Shown: piece by piece, positions 25,902-38,794 of the stretch
Layout: each line of letters opens with the position of its first letter
Numbering within the stretch: the stretch's first letter is position 1
DNA from: Dermatophagoides farinae
Taxonomy: Eukaryota > Arthropoda > Arachnida > Sarcoptiformes > Pyroglyphidae
Length of the DNA: 64,000 nt
NCBI RefSeq assembly: GCF_024713945.1
Contig: NC_134681.1
Location: 3,511,501-3,575,500 of the forward strand
Direction: 5' to 3'
The notes under the pieces: model-generated
The model's database searches: none
Seen by the model: the letters and a program-made list of their open reading frames with translations, nothing else
What the model was told of the DNA's origin: nothing
Program-made: the position numbers and the translations under genes

Positions 25902-28900
25902 ACCGCACGGTGTTTTATCTCTCAATGGCCCGTCATAGTCATCATCATCATCAATTTTTATTTTATTTTTTTTTTCAAACGAAAAATTCAAGCAATAAAT
26001 GTATATATGGCATGGTATAATAATAATAAAAATGATGACAAGTTGATATTGCTATCGTGTATGTTTGTGGCATGAATAAATAGATAGATAGATATATAGT
26101 AGGCAAAATATTTTACATTTTGATGAGCATCAAAATCAACATGAACATCAAGATGTAACCATTTTGGACACACCGTGAATGAATTGATGATGATAATTTT
26201 AAAGGTGGTTTGTTGTGTGTTGTATATATCATCAAATCGTCATTCATTCATTTACAGTGATTTTTAATGTTTTTTTTTCGAGATTTATATATATATAAAC
26301 ATTATATTCTTGTTGCTGCAGAGAGAGAGAAAAAAAAATTTTTTTTTTGTCACTTATTAACCAAAATCGATTGATGTCCATCCAAACAATCAATCAATCA
26401 ATCAATCGATAAACAGTAATGATGATTGTTTGTTAGATCTTTGCAGTGTATAAAACACACACACACATACACACACCTTTTGTGTTTATCGATCGAAAAA
26501 AAATGTCAATCCGTGTGTGTGTCTCTGTGTTTGTAATTTTTTTCCAGGTAAATAAGTAGAGAGAGAGAGAGATTGAGAAAAATTAGGAAAATAAAACTAG
26601 GTGCAGCATATTTGAATTTGCGAAATATTGGAATAATTTTGAATTACAGAAAGTAGAAATTTTTTTTTTTTTTTTTTGGTCATAATCAAACGAATAATTT
26701 TTTTTTCTTTTAAAAATCTAAAAAAATAAAGTAAAATGAGAATTACTAGCACCACTGAAACACAGAGATATATAACATCATCATCATCATCAACAACAAC
26801 ACACAACTGATCATTCAACCGGCCAACCACCACCAACAACCACCATCACCATTAATGTGATAAGAAATGTTGTGATGGTGATGGCCGCAAGCATTCAAAT
26901 ATATCGATGATGATGATTTGAATCATCATCATCATCATCATTTTTTATGACTTTTTTCTCGCTCATTCACTTTGCTTGTTTGGGTATAAAATATTTGTTG
27001 CTTTAGCAAAAAAAAAAAAAAATTATGACAACCTATGAGTGAGAGAACAGGAATCATCATCAAATCATCATGATGATGATGATGATGAACAAACACACAT
27101 ACACAGCGATATATACAAAACAAGCGAATAAAAAAAAAATTTCATCTGATTTGATCATGTTTCGTCAAATGGTGAAATGTGAAAAAAAAAAATACCAAAT
27201 TACATAGAGGGGGTTGTTAATATTCAACAAAATCTGAAAAAATATGACCGAAAAAAAATTATTATTATTATTATGGTCAGATAAAACGATAAAGATAAGG
27301 TTAAATTATTATTTTTTTCGTGTTGAGATGAATCTATTTATCCACACTGGCTATTGGTCACCACCACCACCACCACCACCGCTGTTACTTTTTTTTTTTT
27401 GATCATATTTTGTTGCTATTGCTGTCATATATGTGAATTTTTTTTTTTTTTTATAATAAAGTTAAATGACATCACATTTGTTGTTGTTGTATCACATATA
27501 CAGAAGCTCCAAAGGCTTAGTATTACTAGTATTGGTGGTAGTAGTAGTAGCCAGCTAGAGAAAATCCGGTGAAGCGAATCCGAATTGGAAAAATGAATGA
27601 ATCCGAATCTTGAATCGATTGACAAGCAGCAACAGTAATAGTAGTAGTCAGTCATATTTTTTTTCCATCTATCAATTTCCAGATACACACACACAAACAT
27701 GGGGTTAATTAATTGTTTGGTAAAAAAAAAAGAAAAAAAAATTCATAGCTCAGCAGGTGTGTGTGGTGTGTGTGTGTGTGAATTTTTTTCGATTTGTATT
27801 TTTACTACGTTAATCAAATTTTTTCACAATTCGAAATATATGGATTTAATTCCTTTGAATTCTTTGCCAGACAAAAACGATATATTCATCTTTCTATAAA
27901 TGTCAAGAAATTCAAAAAAAAAATTTTTGAATTTTTGATTCAAAATTGCCATCAAGATGATGAAAAGTTATGGACATTTTGAGTGAGTGAATCTTTTCTT
28001 TTCTTTTTTTTCTGGAATGACGAGAAAATTGGCCATCATTGTCAGTTTATATATAATTCTGGTTATATAAAAGATGTATACATATTCACAATGAACAAAT
28101 GTCAAACGAGAGAGCTGGAAAGATTTTTGGCTACAAATTTACGATATATCAAGTAATTTGAAACTATTTTTCCCATTTAAAACTGTTTGCAGTGGAAAAA
28201 AAAGAATGTGAGAATTGTTTTTTTTTTTTTTTGAAATGTTAATCCTTTTTTTTCGCCTCTTCTTTTTTTTCGGTTTGTTTGGAATCACAAAATGCTTTAC
28301 CAATCACTAAAAAAAAATGTGATGAAAGAGGGGAGTGTGTGTGTGTGTGTGTGTGAAACTTTGAAGAATATTGATAATTTATGTCCATAAGAATGCACTG
28401 AACACTGGTTTGGTGATTTTCTTTTGACGACGATCAAAAGAAAAAGAAAAAATAATTCGCACACAAAAAACACATCACTGTAAATCACAATGATGTTGTT
28501 GTTGATGATGATGATGATGATGATGATTGTGACTTATTTATTGCTTTTTCATTTCAAAGAAGTCTAGCAGCTTTGTTTTGTTGTATTTTTAATTGTAAAA
28601 TGAAACTAAAAACATTTTAGTTTTGTATTCGTAAATGGTTGACAGATGATGAAATGAGCCATTTATATCTAGAATACGAAAATAGCTTGATTGGTTAAGT
28701 GGTTAATTGATATGTTGTTGTTGTTGTTGTTGTGCTGGTGGTGGTCGACTTTGTTGTTGTTGTTGTTGTTGTTAGTTTGATTAATTTCCATTTATATCAT
28801 ATCTAATTGAATAATTTCAATCGGTCAAACACGGATATTTATATTTAAATTGGCTATTTTGTGAAATTAAATGTTTTCATCATCAATTTGAACAACAACA

Positions 28901-29100
28901 ACAACAACTACATAGCATTCATGTAAAGAAACCAAAAAATAGCAGAGGAAAACTGTCATTTTGAATCAAGTTTGACAACAACAACAACTAGAATCCCCCT
29001 TTTTTATAATCAAATTGGAAATTATATTGTCATCCCAAACAAAAAAAAAATGTTTCACACACACACACACACACGTACATCACACCATAATAATAATGAT

Positions 29101-29125
29101 GTTGTTGTTGTTGTTGTTGTTGTTG
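29101..29125. repeat. (GTT)8 microsatellite
   Basis: Eight GTT units followed by GGTGTTG. This is a representative long example of the CAA/TTG family that is, with ATC/GAT, the main repeat of the region and is read as Gln in plexin exon 1. Confidence 0.9.
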
Positions 29126-31080
29126 GTGTTGATAGTTAGTGTTCACATTTCTTTCATTCAAAACAAGTGAACCAAATGAAATGAAATGAAATGAAAAAAA
29201 AAAATTCTTTGGCTTCATCATCATCATCATACTAGACACACACACACATATTCAAGTCCATTAGCCTTGTTCCAGGATTCTATTTTTTTTTTCTTGATGA
29301 TGATGAGGCCTGTGTTAGTGTGTGTGTGTGTGTGTGTCATAGTTGATAGTTTCTACATACAAAAGGAAAAGGAAAAAAAATTCCGTATCTCTATGTCAGG
29401 GGATGATGGTTGGTTGGTTGGTTACACACGGGGAGAAGCATAAGAAAATTCTCTCTCCATCTCTCATTGATTCCATGGTTGCAAGTTAATTTAGTCAAGA
29501 ATTTTGTCGTTGTTTACGTCATCAATGCTCTCACAGTATGTATAAGTGTGTGTGTGTGTCAAACAATTCAAAACATTCTCTCATTTTTTTTTTTTTTTTT
29601 TGAGTGGAATGGAATTGAAACTATTTGACTTTTACAAGAATGAAAATATCCCGAATTATACGGTTATTTTATAGATGCTAATAAAAAGAAAAGAAAGTAT
29701 CCCATAGTTTAATTTGATATCCAATGATGATGATGAGATCCATACGCCCTCATCTGATCTCATTTCATTTTATTTAACCCCTAACAACGACAACAACAAC
29801 AACGATGATGACATGTACCATTGAAAAAAAATATATAACAGCAAAAGCATTCAACCATAGTTAATCTCTATTGCTATTATTTTGCTGTCTCTCTCTCCCT
29901 CTCTCTCCCTTCAATGTACACATTATATTAAGTAAAATAGAATTTGTAAATATACATTATCATCATTGAGATTCAACAACAACAACAACAACGATGTTAT
30001 GATGATGATGACCTCTCACTCTCTCTCTCTTTATGTGTGTGTATGTATTTTATATTTGGATTATCCCAACACCAACATGATGGTTGGGCAAGAATTTTAT
30101 TAGATTTCCAGTAGCCATTTTCTTTCTTTCTTTTTTTGTTGATTCGAAAATTGTTTTATTTTCTTGGTTCTATTTCCCGAATGTAGATTCTTTTTTTTAC
30201 ACAATTGAAAAATGATGGATTCCAAATCGTTTGTTTATTTTTTTTTTCGTTTTGTTTTGTTTTGTTTTGCCAAACACTGTTATCATCATCATTGGTGTTG
30301 TTGTTGACATTTAGATCAATGAAATAATTATTGCCTCACATTGTTTTTCTCTGTTTTTTTATCTCATTTTTGTTGTTTTGTTTTGTTTTTTTTTTGTTTA
30401 CCAGGGAATAAATTGAATGAAAAAAAAAAATTTTTCATTCGAAAAACACGATAACATTGACAACAACAACATCTGTATATCAACAATCCAAATGGGAATG
30501 AATAATAAATAATCATAGCATATGTACAGGTGAACGATGATGACGATAAACGACAATAAACGACAACGTTGACATTCATTCATTCATTCATTCAAAACAT
30601 TTAAACATTGAAATGAAAATGTCATCATCATCATAATAATAATAACACCAACAACGGCGACCTTTGACATTTTTATTTTCGCACACACACAAACGCGCAC
30701 ATTGAATATCACCACCATCATCATAATCACCATTGCCAAGATTAAAAAACAACATCATCATTATTTGTTGAATTAAACAATTAAATTTTTTTGTGCGTCT
30801 ATGTGGTGGTCGTTATGTTATTACAGAGACATCCAATGTACATTTCACTCACACACGAATCCGCATCATCATCATCATTATGATAAGATGATGATGAGAA
30901 TTCTGAATTGAATTGAAAAAATTTCGATTTTTTTTTCTTCAAAATTGGATTTAATTTGACAAAAACAACAACAACAACAACAACAACAACCAGGATACCG
31001 TGTGTGCGTGTGTAACAAATTATATCATCATCAACAACGACAGCTCTATTTATATAAAGTAAGTAGATGAATTTTTTTTC

Positions 31081-31117
31081 ATTTTCTAATTAGTTCAATT
31101 TTAATTAATTAGAAAAT
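31081..31117. repeat. Inverted repeat with TAATTA cores
   Basis: ATTTTCTAATTA (31081-31092) and TAATTAGAAAAT (31106-31117) are perfect reverse complements separated by 13 nt. CTAATTAG-type sequence is a classic homeodomain core, so the dyad could bind a paired homeodomain factor. That is inference from sequence only; AT-rich dyads also arise by chance in such DNA. Confidence 0.7.
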
Positions 31118-31490
31118 TGTCTTGCATGTTCGTGTATCTGAGATTTTTAATCAAATTTTTTTTTGACTTTAACAAAATCACACTAGACGCAAACTAGAAT
31201 GCAAAAAAAAAAGACAGCCATATACGAATTCAAATGATGAAATGAAATGAAAGAATAAAAACAGTGAGAGTGGGGGAGAATTGACCAAGAAAAAAAAATC
31301 AGATGATTCTGGATCATTCCATCGATATGAATGCTATCGACGGTCATTTATTCATTCGTTGCATAAAGAATCATTTTGTGTATCATTTGTCATTTTCAAA
31401 ATATTAAAAGAAAAAAAAATATTCAAACCATATGTTCCATGAAAAAAAAAGAAAAAATTGTTGTCATTGTTCCATCCCCGGATTTCATTT

Positions 31491-31515
31491 GTGTGTGTGT
31501 GTGTGTGTGTGTGTG
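31491..31515. repeat. (GT)12 microsatellite
   Basis: Twelve GT units between GATTTCATTT and GCATGTGACACC. No associated gene is seen. Confidence 0.9.
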
Positions 31516-32223
31516 CATGTGACACCGAAACGAAACGTTGACATAAAAGATAAGATAAAAACTTTGAGAATGACTAAAAAAAAATATGGCTAGTGAGTAT
31601 ACTCGTAAGTAATTTATTCAAACATTTCAAACATTTTTTTCTGTTGTTGTTGTTGTCGATTTCTGAAAAGAATCTGGCAACAACAACAACAACAACAACA
31701 ACGGGAAAAAAATATCGATTCTTTTTTTTCGATTCATTTGATCATCAACATCATTGTATCGCACACACACTCACACATACGTTTATCTATCAAACTGCCG
31801 CCTTTTTTTTCTCTCTGAAAATGATAACATTCATTGACAAAAGGCGTCATTGATTGAATACACACACACACACACTTTTCACACATTCCAAAATCTTGAA
31901 CATTTTCATTCATTCACTATTGACAATCACAAAATTCTTTTCACAGAACAAAAGTAACTGATCCAAGATGGATGGATGAATGATGCACATCAAACCTATC
32001 ATCATCATCATCGTCATCGTCATCATCGATGAATTTATTTTTTACTACAACTTTTTTCTCCATTCACATCATCGCATCAACCAAAATTATGCCAAAAAAA
32101 AACGAAAGTAGAAACAAAAACCGGCCCATTTTTTTTGTTTTCGTTTTTGCTTGTGTTTTTTTTTTGTTTTCTCTTATCAATTTTTTTTTCTTTTCTTTTT
32201 CACTTTCTTTTAAATGTCTCGTT

Positions 32224-32254
32224 AGTCAGTCAGTCAGTCAGTCAGTCAGTCAGT
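32224..32254. repeat. (AGTC)7 tetranucleotide repeat
   Basis: About seven and a half AGTC units. This is the longest pure tetranucleotide array in the window and gives alternating Ser-Gln-Ser-Val in translated frames, which explains the spurious open frame over it. Confidence 0.9.
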
Positions 32255-35200
32255 ATATGTCGTTATTTTGTTTTTGTTTTTGGTTTCATTTATTCATTCA
32301 AAAACTCACTAACTCTCTCTCTCTCTCTTGCTCTATCTGAGTGTTAAGAGCTAATTATCATCGACACCATCATCATTATTTGGTTGGTTGGCTGGCTGGC
32401 TGGTTGAATAGATGGGACTGGGATGAATGAATTTGAAAATTAAGATGTTATTTTCGTCTTTTGGGTGAATTCTCTACTATCGATGGAAAGATTTTCAATT
32501 TTTTTTTTCAAAAAAAAAAAAAAAAAATTCATCATTTGCCATTATTATCATCATCATCGATTATGTGTGTGTGTGCATTAGCCCGAAAGAAATAAATGGA
32601 TCTATATGATGATGATGATGAAAAAAAACCATATTCATCCTGTTCACATTCAATGTTTGATGATGATGGTAAACATTTGCAATGATGTAAGAAGAGTGAA
32701 ATTTTTTTTTTTTTAATAACATTTTCTTGATCCTTAAGAATCTTTCCGTGTCTCTCTATTTCTATTTTTTTTTCTTTGGTTGTTGATGTTGCGGCTGCTG
32801 CTGCTGGTTTGTATTCTTTAGATTCAAATATCCTCGAGCATATCACACACACACACACACCAATAATAATAACCGAATTTTTTTTTCATTATTTGATTTT
32901 TCCATAATTTTTTTTCATTCATTCATTCATTCATTCATCATCATCATTATGGTTTTTATTATTTTTTTTCTATTTCTTCTTCTTCTTCTTCTGGATCCAT
33001 ATTGGATCTGTTTGTGTATGTGTATTGTATGTGTATGCGGTTAATATGCCAAAATGACCCTAAGGGCCTGGAAAAAGCTTTGTCGATTATAAAATAATGA
33101 CAAGTTTTTTTTTATTATTCAAGTGGATTTCTTTTTTTTCCATCACCAAATATCATCATTATCATCATCAATTTTCATTTTGTATGTATTTTGTGGATGA
33201 CGCCCATGAAAACCAGAACAAAAAGAGTGAGAGAGAGAGAATGGAAACAAAAATTTGTGACAAAAAAAATGCAGACAAACAGGCAGGCAGGTAAATTTAG
33301 ATTTAAATAATGATGATGATAATGGTGGTGGTGGATAATGATCATTGTTTTCGGTTTTGATTAATGATGTCCATTAATAATATTCATTCGATAATACTTA
33401 CATGTGGACCAACCAATGAATATATGAATTTCAATTTCAATCGATAATAATTCTTTTGATTATGCGAAGAAAAAAAAATTGCGTGTTTAACATATTAACA
33501 AAATTGGACGGAATTTTCAAGAATTTTTCTATACACTTGATTAAAAACGACAAATTCTTTGACTTGATTAGTAGATGATGGATTTTTTTTTTTGGTTAGG
33601 CAAAAGATTCTTTCTTTGTCAACTGTTCAACAACAACAACAGAATGAAAACGGGAAAAATTTCCGGTGACAAATGACAACAGCTTTCACAGTAACCACAG
33701 AATTGATTTTTTATTTTTCTTTCTCAATTTTTTTTTTTTTTTTTTTTGGTGACAAACAAATCTGTTATATCGTCAACTTTTCACAAGTGGCTGGTTGTGG
33801 TCACACACACACACACATATCGGCTTCTTATTTTTTTTTCTTGTCATCAAACGCGTTTAATTTAATTTAATTTAATAATTTCTTTCTTTTTTTTCTTTTC
33901 ACTGGCAATTATTTTTCATTTTTCTTCAGAAAAAAAAATTGCATCGACAAGTTTTCGTGTCCATCATCATCATCATCATCATCATCAAAGTGTCGACCAA
34001 GTTTTTCATTGTTTGTTTGTTTGTTTGTTGACCAGTTTAGTCACGCAAACATTTACCATGTTTGTTTGTTTGATTTTGGCGGCTTCTCCATTCTCATTCT
34101 CATTCTCTCGTTGTTGTTGTTGTTGGTGTATGTGCCATGTTTACCAAGTATGTTTATCCACTTCAAAAAAAAAAAAAAAAATGTGATCCACCACCAATGA
34201 AATGAATCAATAGGTCTTTTGTCGAAGAATGAAAATAAAAAAAAAAGTTTATTTTGTTGCCGTTTTTCATTGAATTGAACAACTTTTTGTTTTCTTTTTG
34301 TGAAAAAAAAACAAAAAATTCTGTAGATGATGAAATAGAAAAAAAAACTGTAAAATATTTTTCATCAGAGCAAGCAAACAAAAACAAAACATTGTAGCAG
34401 CCGTGAATTTTCAATTTTCTCATATTTTTCATTGTTTTTCTTTCTTTTTTTTCACTCTTTCGATATCGAGAAAATTTTTTGTTTTCCATAATCAAACTTG
34501 GTGGATCAAAGCAGAGTGGTCCGAATTTTTTTATTATTATTAATGTTGTGTGTCCATTGGTTTACGTTATGTTTTTTTTGTTTTTCACTGTCTTCGGACG
34601 TGCATTTCATTTCATTTTGTTTGTTTGTTGTTGTTGTTGTTGTTATTTTTCTCGGGTATTAACTCTTCAAATTCTTCTTGTTTTTTTTTTTTGTTTCCAA
34701 GAGAATCGATGCTTCAAAGAATTTTTTTTTCTTTTTGTTTTGTTTTGTTTTGGTTTTCATGGGATCTTTTTTTCCGTTTTGATAGATTTGAATTGATTAT
34801 TTTTTTCGATCTCTCTCTTTCTCTCGTTTGAAATATAAACATCGTGGATATAATAATCTAGTCATGTCAAATTTGACAATTTTTTTCTCATTTCTTTTGT
34901 TTTTTTTTGTTTTGTTCTGTTTTTCCGTGCGTGTCTGTGTGTCATATGCATTATGATTCTGGATGAATAAATTCTTTTTTTTCTGGTTTCGGTTTGACAT
35001 TCATCATCATCATCATCATCATCATCGTCGTCGTTATTATCATTGAGAATTTGAAAATATCGATTCATTCGGGAATCAGAATCAGTTTGTTTCGTTTGAA
35101 CAACAACAACAACAACAACAAAAAATACGAATATTCACATGAGAATCGTGAAAAAAAAACTTTACTTTGTTTCGTTTATTTTGTTTTTTTTCCTGATTCA

Positions 35201-36513
35201 TAATATTCATTAGAATTCAATTGAATTGAACTATGATGAGTATAGTAGAATGAACCGAAACATACAAATGAAAAAAAATTTGTCGTTTTTTTTTCTCTAT
35301 AATCAATCGAATATATCACGGTAATTTTATTGATTAAATTAGTCACGTGTTCACGTTGGTTATGTGATACATCATCATCATCATCATCATCATCTATATT
35401 GTGTCACTTATTCAATGTAACACACACACACACACACGCACACACATTGATGATCGAAACAGAAAAAAAAATCACTCCTATTTCGCAGTGTTACCAGTAT
35501 TTATGACATTGTCATTTTTTTTTTTATTTGTCTCGATATTTGGACACACACATGTATACAGTGTCCACATTTAAAATCAGATAATTTATGGGTAAAAAAA
35601 AAAATTTTTTTTTTATAAATAAAAAGTACGATGATGTGACACTCACCCTCAAAAATTGTCTTTGTGTCACATACACACACACACAAACACACAATAAATT
35701 ATTGTGTGTGACATGAATGTGAATAATAAAGAACAAAAAAAATGGGCAATACATATGAAATAGTAAAATCGTCGCTGTCATTTTTATTTCTATTTAGTTC
35801 TGACTAAATGTGCGTGTGTGATGGCCCTTGTAAATAATGAAAATGAAAACAAAAAAACAAAAAAAAGTGGACACCCAATCATATCATATATATGAAATGA
35901 AATAAATGAATGAATGAATGTTATGGTTATGTGTGACAATATAAATATGTTCAATCTGTGCATGCTATTATTATATACGTAAACGCGTGCAAATTATAAA
36001 TAGTTTCGATTCGATTTTTTTTTTGTTCCATCATTCATTCATATATTTATTATATTCGATTGGATTCATTTTGAATTGAATCAACCGGGTGGTCGCAATC
36101 ATCATCGTTTACATATGTGTGTGTGTGTGTGTGACAAAATGTGACACACACACCATTTGATTGAATGGACACACACACAAAAAAAAACTTGCAAAGGTCA
36201 TCAAGAATATTGCCCATCCAATGTGAAACCATTGGGGGAGGAAAAAAAAAGAAAACCAGCCGAAAAAAAAACAAGAAAGTTTCACGCTGCCGTTGACCCT
36301 TGACATGTGAAACACAAAACAACAACAACGACGACGACGAAAAACGGCTGAAAAAAATCGATTTCAAAGTGAATTGGATACACCATATTTTCACTATACA
36401 AACACATACACATTGGAAGTAAATGATGGATGTTTATCGAAAAAAAAAATAAAAATAAAATGAAATTTGAATCATTCAACAAACCATGATTCCGGACTCG
36501 GAAAAACAAAAAC

Positions 36514-36514
<1 letters not shown>

Positions 36515-36549
<35 letters not shown>
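36515..36549. repeat. A35 homopolymer
   Basis: Thirty-five consecutive A, the longest homopolymer in the window, preceded by GAAAAACAAAAACC and followed by CAAACAAGCAG. A retroposon tail is possible, but I see no element body to the left and no target-site duplication. It is also a place where the assembly length may be unreliable. Confidence 0.9.
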
Positions 36550-36550
<1 letters not shown>

Positions 36551-38051
36551 AAACAAGCAGATATAAACATTTTAAACGCCCATCAAACATAAAGTGTACC
36601 CGTCGTAACAACAATCATCATCATAATTAATTACTTTACACACACATATACATACACGCGACATAAAAACAAAAAAATAAATAAAAAACGATGCAATCGA
36701 TCACCCACCACCACCATGGATACATGGATTGAACTTTTTTTTTTTGCTATCACTCTCAATTCAATGTGTAAGTGTAAGGTCAACAACAACAACAACTAAT
36801 TTGACACCATGTCATTTTGTAGTAGTTCCTGTGTGTGTGTGTGTGTCACATTGTAAGTGAATCCATGAACTTTTTTTTGCCAAATAATATCATCATCTAA
36901 AGTTTTTTTTTTGGTGTGACAATTTTTATTTTGTTTGTGTGCGAAAATCACATATGGTAATCATTATTTGGCGTCATATTATGTGTGTGTGTCTGTGGCA
37001 ACTAACTACAAAAAATGTCCTTTTTTGTTTTTATTTCTCTTTGATGAATTGTCATTTTTCTGCGTGTTTCGTTTTCTGTTATTCCTGACGTTTATATTTT
37101 TTTTGTTGTTGTTGTTGTTGTCATTCTTGAATATAGCTGTGAATGTGTATGCATGTTTTGTAGCATATATATATTAGAATTTAATTAAATAACCCCCAAG
37201 TTGACCAATGGTCAGTGTGTATGTATATTTGAGTATTTATTTATTCAACTGGCAAATAAAAATGTGAAATGAAACATGAAAAAATTCAAATGATCCATAC
37301 CATATACCATAAACACATATATTATCATATGTATCAGATATGACAAAAATGTAATGGACCATAGAATTGGACCCTAAAAAAAAGAAGAAAATGAAGAGAA
37401 AGAGCAGCAGCAGCTGGATCCACATGAACCATCATGACCACCACTCGATAGACACATCATGTAGAAGCAGAAGAAAAATACTTGATGATATTTGTTGTTG
37501 TTGTTGTTGTTGATGATGATGATGATGAAAATTGATTTTTTTCAGCAAAAAAAAATGATTAAAGGTTTCGTATATACGGATCATAATCATGAAATCTTGT
37601 TGACGTTGTTTATCTGATGAAAATGTTCAAATAAAATAAGCTATGATTGATTGATTGATTAGTTGATTGTTTTTTTTTTATCCAAATAGCAAGTTCATTT
37701 CATTGATTTTTACTTTAAATCAAGTTGATATCCATAATGTTTGATGATTTTGAACAAAAAAAAAGAAAAAAATGCTAGCCACACACACACACACACACAC
37801 ACAGTCAATTCAACAGTAGCAACATTAAGTTGTCGTCGTTGTCTTAGTCGTCGTCGTTGCAACTTTATCTTACAGTCTATCTCTTGCTCTGTGTGTTTGT
37901 ATCCGATTGGAATTTCTGTAGAAAGAAAAAAGTTTTTTTTCTTTTCTTTCCATAAATGAAATCAACCACTAAACTATCACAGTGGATGAATATTCTCTCT
38001 ACATAGAAAATAATCTAAGAAATGATGAGATTATAATGTGTCTGACTATCT

Positions 38052-38054
<3 letters not shown>

Positions 38055-38085
<31 letters not shown>
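38055..38085. repeat. (TG)15 microsatellite
   Basis: About fifteen TG units after CTATCTCTC and before TCTGAATGTCTGAATG, which is itself a short tandem duplication of TCTGAATG. Confidence 0.9.
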
Positions 38086-38086
<1 letters not shown>

Positions 38087-38771
38087 TGAATGTCTGAATG
38101 TGGAACATTTGACAAGATTTCCATTGTAGATTTTCTATAAATGCTTTAATTCGTATTGAGAGAGGGAGAGATAAAAAAAAAGAAAAATTCTAGCCAACGA
38201 AATTCTTCAACAACAACAACAAAAAAAAAGAAAAAACACGAAGAAAAAAAAGTAAAAAAGAAAACTAACAAAATGAAAACAGGAACTAAGAATCTTCCGG
38301 TTTCTTAATTTCCGTCTGATCCATTTTGATCGGTTTTCTCTCTCTTCATTCTCCATTTTTTTTTCTTCATTTCATATATGAAACAGAAGTGAAGAAACTC
38401 AACAACAACAACAATAACAGCAAAAAAAAAACGATCAATCAATCCAAGTCAATCAAAAAAAAAAAAAAAAAAAAAATGGGCGATGATAGAATCATTTCCC
38501 AATTTTCATTTTCATTATCATCATCGAAAATCATTCTTGCAGACACTATAGTCATCAGGCAAGCACTATACACCCACTAATAATATACTAGTTAAGTTGA
38601 ATCAAAAAAAAAAAAAAAAAATTCAGGGTGGTCGAATGTTTGAAAGTGAAATGGATGCAATGTATTTGTGTGTATGTGTGTGTGTGTGTGTGTGCATCCA
38701 TCCATACCAGATATATTTATCATCGTCGTCATCATCATCATCATCATCATAATGCAATAAACATCTGTTGA

Positions 38772-38794
38772 TGAATTAATTTCAAATTAATTCA
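38772..38794. repeat. 23-bp inverted repeat with AATTAATT core
   Basis: TGAATTAATTT (38772-38782), one C, then AAATTAATTCA (38784-38794), a perfect 11-bp dyad. The arms contain the AATTAATT sequence typical of homeodomain or POU-type sites. The single-base spacer makes it nearly a perfect palindrome. A regulatory role is inference. Confidence 0.75.

Larger units (their letters stand above)
17201..31080. other. Gene-free AT-rich DNA with microsatellites
   Basis: No gene recognised. It holds (CAG)8 at 19784-19807, (GT)n at 22620-22650, (CAC)n near 23982-24009, (GTT)8 at 29101-29125 and many 5-9 copy ATC and CAA runs. At 26117-26136 a 9-bp dyad (ATTTTGATG/CATCAAAAT, 2-nt spacer) sits within a short plus-strand frame that reads HFDEHQNQHEHQDV and then stops; it is probably chance. 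The remaining open frames are F/I/V-rich translations of T runs. Confidence 0.6.

Noticed and set aside
26095-26163. Plus-strand frame HFDEHQNQHEHQDV ending in a stop, as a terminal exon
   Set aside because: It overlaps a 9-bp dyad and a CATCAA-rich stretch that explain the His/Gln content, and no good acceptor with a pyrimidine tract precedes it.
36515-36549. A35 as the tail of a retroposon (SINE or LINE)
   Set aside because: There is no element body, RNA polymerase III box pair, reverse transcriptase remnant or target-site duplication that I can see on either side.
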